A DNA stretch of 19,755 nt, from NCBI GenBank assembly GCA_000432775.1, contig HF990356.1:64277-84031 (forward strand). Direction: 5' to 3'. The notes beneath the pieces were generated by a model, which saw only the letters and a list, made by a program, of their open reading frames with translations, had not been told where the DNA came from and ran no database searches. A program made the position numbers and the translations under genes. Source of the DNA: Alistipes sp. CAG:831. Lineage in GTDB: Bacteria; Bacteroidota; Bacteroidia; Bacteroidales; UBA932. Positions 16,580 through 19,755 of the stretch are shown piece by piece (position 1 is the stretch's first letter; each line of letters starts with the position of its first letter).

Positions 16580-17644
16580 TTAGATTTCGCTCAGCAGCTT
16601 CTCCCATTGTCCCACTATCTTTCCGTAGTCGAACCGGGATGCCGCGGTGAGGGCGTTGTCCGAGAATTCCTTTCTCCGCCTGTCGTCGCGTATGAGTGAG
16701 AGCAGGGCCTCGGCCAGTGCTTCTACATCCAAGGGTGGAACCAGGATGCCGTTGCGTCCGTCCTCCACTATCTCGGCAGGTCCGGTGAGGCAGTCGAAAC
16801 TGACTATGGGCAGTCCCATGGACTGGGCTTCGATGAGAACGAGCGGCAATCCCTCGAAGCGGGAGGACATGGCGTAGATGGAGGCCTGCCGGTACATTGC
16901 AAGTACGTCCTTCGTGGTAGGAAGAAACTCGACGCTTCCCGACAATCCGTTTTTCTCCACGTATTCCTTTATCTCGTTCAGGAGAGGTCCGTCTCCGACT
17001 ATCCGCAGTTTCCACCCTCCGGTTTTGTCGGCGATCTGATGCCATGCCCGTACCAGCAGGTCCTGTCCTTTCTGTGGAACGACCCTGCCCATCGACAGGA
17101 CAGTCCTGGCTGTCAAGGGAGAGGGCTCCGAACAGTCTATCGTGATAGGATTGGGAATGCATACCACTTTCCTGGCATTGAGTTGATGTATATACCCTTC
17201 TGCGTCCCTCCGCGTCAGAGTGACTATGCAGTCGGAGTGACGGGCTGCCAGACGTCTGCTGCGTCTTGTCCTGGGATTTTTGCTGTAGAAGATGTTGAAG
17301 TGCTCCCAGGTGATGGTCTTGAATCCCCTGGTGGCCGGAGCATAGATTCTGGACCGGCCGGCATCTACGACGATGATGACATCCGGGCGGTATTCGCGGT
17401 ACAGCTTTCTGAGCCTGATGATGCGGAGCCTGTCCCGGTACAGGAAGAAACCGTCTTTTGCACCGGCCAGGTAGTGGATGGGTATGCCGCTGTCTATGTG
17501 AAAGAAGGGCTGGCTGCCCCCGCCTAAGAAACTTGCGATGTGCACCTCGTGACCTCTTTCATACAGGGCATTGGCAAGCAGGGAGGTCATCCTCTCGGTG
17601 CCTCCCTGTTTGTTGATTGCCTTAATGGTGAAGAATATTCTCAT
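16580..17644 (-). CDS. Family 4 glycosyltransferase (GT-B fold)
   Basis: This 354-residue cytoplasmic or membrane-associated enzyme transfers a sugar from a nucleotide-sugar donor, probably in surface polysaccharide or glycolipid synthesis; donor and acceptor are not readable from the sequence. The N-terminal half has the glycine motif KQGGTERMTSLLANAL (residues 12-27) and an acceptor-side domain to about 165. The C-terminal donor domain has SMGRVVPQKGQDLL (184-197), LRIVGDGPL (213-221) and the retaining EX7E motif E264-GLPLVLI-E272 in SSRFEGLPLVLIEAQSMGLP. There is no signal peptide or membrane segment. Length is normal for GT4. The gene begins 18 nt after the carboxyltransferase stop with a GGAG-like sequence before the ATG, and its own terminator follows. 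The metabolic neighbour gives no hint about its substrate. Confidence 0.93.
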   Translation of the reverse strand: MRIFFTIKAINKQGGTERMTSLLANALYERGHEVHIASFLGGGSQPFFHIDSGIPIHYLAGAKDGFFLYRDRLRIIRLRKLYREYRPDVIIVVDAGRSRIYAPATRGFKTITWEHFNIFYSKNPRTRRSRRLAARHSDCIVTLTRRDAEGYIHQLNARKVVCIPNPITIDCSEPSPLTARTVLSMGRVVPQKGQDLLVRAWHQIADKTGGWKLRIVGDGPLLNEIKEYVEKNGLSGSVEFLPTTKDVLAMYRQASIYAMSSRFEGLPLVLIEAQSMGLPIVSFDCLTGPAEIVEDGRNGILVPPLDVEALAEALLSLIRDDRRRKEFSDNALTAASRFDYGKIVGQWEKLLSEI

Positions 17645-17662
17645 ATTCTGCAGCTCCTGTCC

Positions 17663-19444
17663 TTATTCCAGGAACGCCAGCACCTGATTGATCTCCACGT
17701 TCTCGTTGTGCCTTACGTCCACCTGGATGAGCTTGCCGGTCTTGGGCGCATAGACGGGCTCCACGCCGTAGTAGGTCTGGATGTAGCATACGGGGGTGCC
17801 TTCCTTGAACTTGGTGCCGATAACCGGAGCGGTGCTCTCGTCGGCTACATTGTACTGCCAGATGAGCTTGCCCTTGGCAACGGCCTGAACGGGCATGGCT
17901 TTGGGATGCTCCGCCATAACCTTCTCCACGTCGAATGCGGGTACTTCGACCACCTTGCGGGTGACTATCTTCGGGGCTCCGGCCTTCTCGCGGGCAGCCT
18001 CCAGCTCCTTGTTGAAGCGGTCCTTGGCCACTCCGCTCTTATAGTCGCGGTACTGGCGCTCGTGCATTGCGAACTCGAAGAGCTCCTCGTCGTCCTGGCC
18101 GCGGTCCCAGCCTTCCTTCTTCATCTCCTCGATGAAGTGGGGCAGCTCGTCGGGGAATGCGTCCTGAGGATTGCCGGTGTAGAACTCCAGCCCTTTCTCC
18201 TTGACGATGTCCAGAATCTCGGGGGCCAGAGGGCCGGGCAGTGTGCCGGTCTTGCCGAGGATCATGTTCATGGTGTCCTTGTCGATGGTCTTCCACCTGG
18301 GCTCGCCCTTGAGGGTGTGCATGAGGTTCATCAGGGCGGTGTTCTTCACGTACTGGCTGAAAGGAGTTACGAGAGGGGGATAGCCGAGCTTGGGCCATAC
18401 GTACTCGACCTCCTGGAAGAGCATGACCATCAGTTCGTTGAGGGAGACTTCCTTCTTGCCCTGGTTGCGCAGGGACATGTTGATGGCACCCTGGAAGCCC
18501 TTGAGGTCGGCCATCATCGAGCCCATCATGCCGCCGGGCAGGCCGCAGCCTACCAGCAGCGAGGAGCTGATGTAGTTGTTGGGCTCTATGAACATACCCA
18601 GGAAATCATCGATAAATGTCTGGGTCAGGCGGCGGGCCTCCATATAGGCATCCATGTTGATGTCCTTTACGAGGAAACCGGCGTCCTTGAGCATGGCCTG
18701 TATGGTGATGACGTCAGGATGGATCTTGCCCCATGACAGAGGCTCCATGGCCACATCGAGGTAGTCTGCGCCTGCACGGGCTACCTCCAGCATGGAGGCT
18801 ACCGAGAAACCGGGACCGGAATGGCCGTGATACTGTACGATGATGTTGGGGTATTTGTCCTTGATGCTTTTGGTCAGGCGGCCCAGGAAGGCAGGACGGC
18901 CGATGCCGGCCATATCCTTGAGGCAGATCTCGTCGCAGCCGTATTCCACCACTTTGTCCACTATGTCCATATAGTACTCGACGGTATGGATGGGGGAGTA
19001 AGTGATGCTGAGGGCTACCTGGGAGATCATGCCGCCCTCCTTGGCGAGGATGACGGAGTCCTTGAGGTTGCGGTGGTCGTTGAGGCCGCAGAAAGAGCGG
19101 GAGATGTTGGTTCCCTGCTTTGCCTTCACTTTATACATGAGACCCCTCACATCCCTGGGTACGGGATTCATACGGAGGGCGTTGAGACCTCTCTCCAGCA
19201 TGTGTGTCTGAATACCGACTTTGTTGAACGGGGCGGTCCATGCTCTTACGGCTTTGTTGGGGTTCTCGCCGAAGAGGAGGTTTACCTGCTCGAAAGCTCC
19301 TCCGTTGGTCTCTACTCTGTCGAAGCATCCCATATCGATGATGACAGGGGCGATCTGGACAAGCTGGTCAACCCTCGGAACATATTTTCCTGAAGACTGC
19401 CACATATCCCTGTAAACCAGGGAAAATTTGATTTCACGTGCCAT
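17663..19444 (-). CDS. Carboxyltransferase, oxaloacetate decarboxylase alpha / pyruvate carboxylase B type
   Basis: This 593-residue protein has an HMGL/carboxyltransferase TIM barrel (about 5-290) moving CO2 between biotin and pyruvate/oxaloacetate. Metal-site residues fit the family: D13 (YRDMWQS), the carbamylated-type K176 (EICLKDMAG) and H206/H208 (QYHGHSGPG). The conserved-carboxylase middle domain (about 300-475) is complete. The C-terminal biotinyl-like domain (about 517-593) keeps the fold pattern, with APKTGKL in the second half, but where AMKM carries the biotin lysine the sequence reads TYYG, so Y559 occupies the lysine position. A separate biotin carrier must then serve it, or the domain has another role. 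It may act as a decarboxylase or as part of a pyruvate carboxylase; partner subunits are outside the window. A leftward promoter precedes it and the GT4 gene follows. Confidence 0.88.
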   Translation of the reverse strand: MAREIKFSLVYRDMWQSSGKYVPRVDQLVQIAPVIIDMGCFDRVETNGGAFEQVNLLFGENPNKAVRAWTAPFNKVGIQTHMLERGLNALRMNPVPRDVRGLMYKVKAKQGTNISRSFCGLNDHRNLKDSVILAKEGGMISQVALSITYSPIHTVEYYMDIVDKVVEYGCDEICLKDMAGIGRPAFLGRLTKSIKDKYPNIIVQYHGHSGPGFSVASMLEVARAGADYLDVAMEPLSWGKIHPDVITIQAMLKDAGFLVKDINMDAYMEARRLTQTFIDDFLGMFIEPNNYISSSLLVGCGLPGGMMGSMMADLKGFQGAINMSLRNQGKKEVSLNELMVMLFQEVEYVWPKLGYPPLVTPFSQYVKNTALMNLMHTLKGEPRWKTIDKDTMNMILGKTGTLPGPLAPEILDIVKEKGLEFYTGNPQDAFPDELPHFIEEMKKEGWDRGQDDEELFEFAMHERQYRDYKSGVAKDRFNKELEAAREKAGAPKIVTRKVVEVPAFDVEKVMAEHPKAMPVQAVAKGKLIWQYNVADESTAPVIGTKFKEGTPVCYIQTYYGVEPVYAPKTGKLIQVDVRHNENVEINQVLAFLE

Positions 19445-19476
19445 ATGGTAATAGTGTTTTGTTAAAAATTTTCTTC

Positions 19477-19484
19477 CAAATATA
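19477..19484 (-). promoter_or_regulatory. Leftward -7 box for the carboxyltransferase gene
   Basis: Read leftward, TATATTTG matches TAnnTTTG; the -33 region has TTTT where TTTG is expected. Transcription would start near 19470, giving a leader of about 26 nt. It lies back-to-back with the tRNA promoter. Confidence 0.55.
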
Positions 19485-19489
19485 GAAAA

Positions 19490-19522
19490 TTTGCGTGAAT
19501 AAGAAAAGTATTCTTATATTTG
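19490..19522 (+). promoter_or_regulatory. Promoter of tRNA-His
   Basis: TTTG (19490-19493), 21 nt, then TATATTTG (19515-19522) gives a complete match to the Bacteroidetes sigma-ABfr promoter form TTTG-N19-21-TAnnTTTG. The start would be about 19529, some 23 nt before the tRNA. Confidence 0.82.
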
Positions 19523-19551
19523 CACTCCCTTTTAGGGGATAATTTTTAAAT

Positions 19552-19626
19552 GGTGGATGTAGCTCAGTTGGTTAGAGCATTGGTTTGTGGCACCAAGGGT
19601 CGTGGGTTCGAGTCCCATCTTCCACC
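19552..19626 (+). tRNA. tRNA-His (anticodon GTG)
   Basis: The cloverleaf folds fully: acceptor GTGGATG with CTTCCAC (one T-T mismatch), D-arm GCTC/GAGC, anticodon stem TTGGT/ACCAA with loop TTGTGGC, five-nt variable region, and T-arm GTGGG/CCCAT around TTCGAGT. The anticodon GTG is at 19587-19589. The extra 5' G (G-1, 19552) facing C73 (19626) is the histidine-tRNA hallmark. CCA is not encoded. Confidence 0.97.
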
Positions 19627-19634
19627 CGGTTCAG

Positions 19635-19662
19635 CCGCCTCAGTTTCTGAGGCGGTTTTTTT
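19635..19662 (+). terminator. Rho-independent terminator after tRNA-His
   Basis: A perfect 9-bp stem, CCGCCTCAG (19635-19643) with CTGAGGCGG (19647-19655), has a TTT loop and seven T residues after it, 8 nt past the tRNA. Confidence 0.95.
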
Positions 19663-19697
19663 ATAGCAAATGCAATCGGGTTGCCGGCGGCGGGAGG

Positions 19698-19705
19698 TAA
19701 ATTTG
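19698..19705 (+). promoter_or_regulatory. Possible -7 box for the rightward gene at 19730
   Basis: TAAATTTG matches TAnnTTTG. A TTG lies 14 nt upstream, too close for the usual spacing, so the -33 element is not convincing. A start near 19712 would give an 18-nt leader. Confidence 0.35.
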
Positions 19706-19729
19706 CGGTTGTGATTAAATATACAGGAT

Positions 19730-19755
19730 ATGCAGAAAAAAGAGATATTTCCGGT
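19730..19755 (+). CDS. Start of a rightward gene, cut by the window end
   Basis: ATG at 19730 opens MQKKEIFP and runs off the window. It follows the tRNA terminator and a possible -7 box at the right distance. Eight codons are too few to identify it. The opening is compatible with a copper-type P-ATPase or another heavy-metal-domain protein, but that is only a guess. Confidence 0.35.

Noticed and set aside
16353..17162. Leftward 269-codon frame overlapping the glycosyltransferase
   Set aside because: It is in another register of the same strand as the GT4 gene and crosses its terminator; the GT4 frame has all family motifs.
17540..18736. Rightward 398-codon open frame
   Set aside because: It lies opposite the carboxyltransferase and glycosyltransferase genes and has no recognisable motif; composition is typical of antisense frames.

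Overview
The window looks like a chromosomal segment of a moderately GC-rich member of the Bacteroidetes, probably a gut-type Bacteroidales. The evidence is: BACON-domain lipoproteins, an Omp28-related protein, a DUF6029-like barrel, a PorV/PorQ-family barrel, a type IX secretion (T9SS)-style C-terminal tail, promoters of the TTTG-N19-21-TAnnTTTG type, and genes without strong Shine-Dalgarno sites. I cannot name the genus.

Layout. (1) Positions 1-809 (+) hold the C-terminal end of pyruvate:ferredoxin/flavodoxin oxidoreductase, closed by a strong hairpin terminator. (2) Positions 890-15422 (-) hold eight co-directional genes. In transcription order they are: an Omp28-type thioredoxin lipoprotein with two BACON domains; a BACON lipoprotein with four to five fibronectin-like repeats; a three-BACON leucine-rich-repeat lipoprotein; an S8 subtilisin-like protease with a T9SS-like tail; a PorV/PorQ-family barrel; DsbD; a TlpA-like thioredoxin; and a DUF6029-like barrel. 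The last five are separated by 12 nt or less or overlap (TGATG and 11 nt). A 98-nt gap with a hairpin sits before the protease and may divide the run in two. (3) Positions 15423-16579 are about 1.15 kb without a convincing gene. They hold a candidate promoter/operator for the eight-gene run, two copies of a 17-nt palindrome, a nested inverted repeat, a scattered TACAGACTG motif and a few short ORFs. (4) Positions 16580-19444 (-) hold a carboxyltransferase (oxaloacetate decarboxylase alpha / pyruvate carboxylase B type) followed 18 nt later by a GT4 glycosyltransferase with its own terminator. (5) Positions 19477-19755 hold divergent promoters, tRNA-His(GTG), a clean terminator and the first codons of a rightward gene.

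How the genes may work together (inference). The eight-gene run combines surface or secreted proteins with export and thiol-redox functions. DsbD would carry reducing power across the inner membrane to periplasmic thioredoxin folds (TlpA-like, Omp28-like). The PorV/PorQ-type barrel fits beside a protease carrying a T9SS-like tail. The DUF6029-like barrel has exactly two mature cysteines, spaced C-x4-C, which makes it a candidate redox client. The most notable points are this grouping, the protease with both a lipobox and a T9SS-like tail, the repeat protein at 11341-13908, and a biotinyl-like domain whose biotin lysine is replaced by tyrosine.
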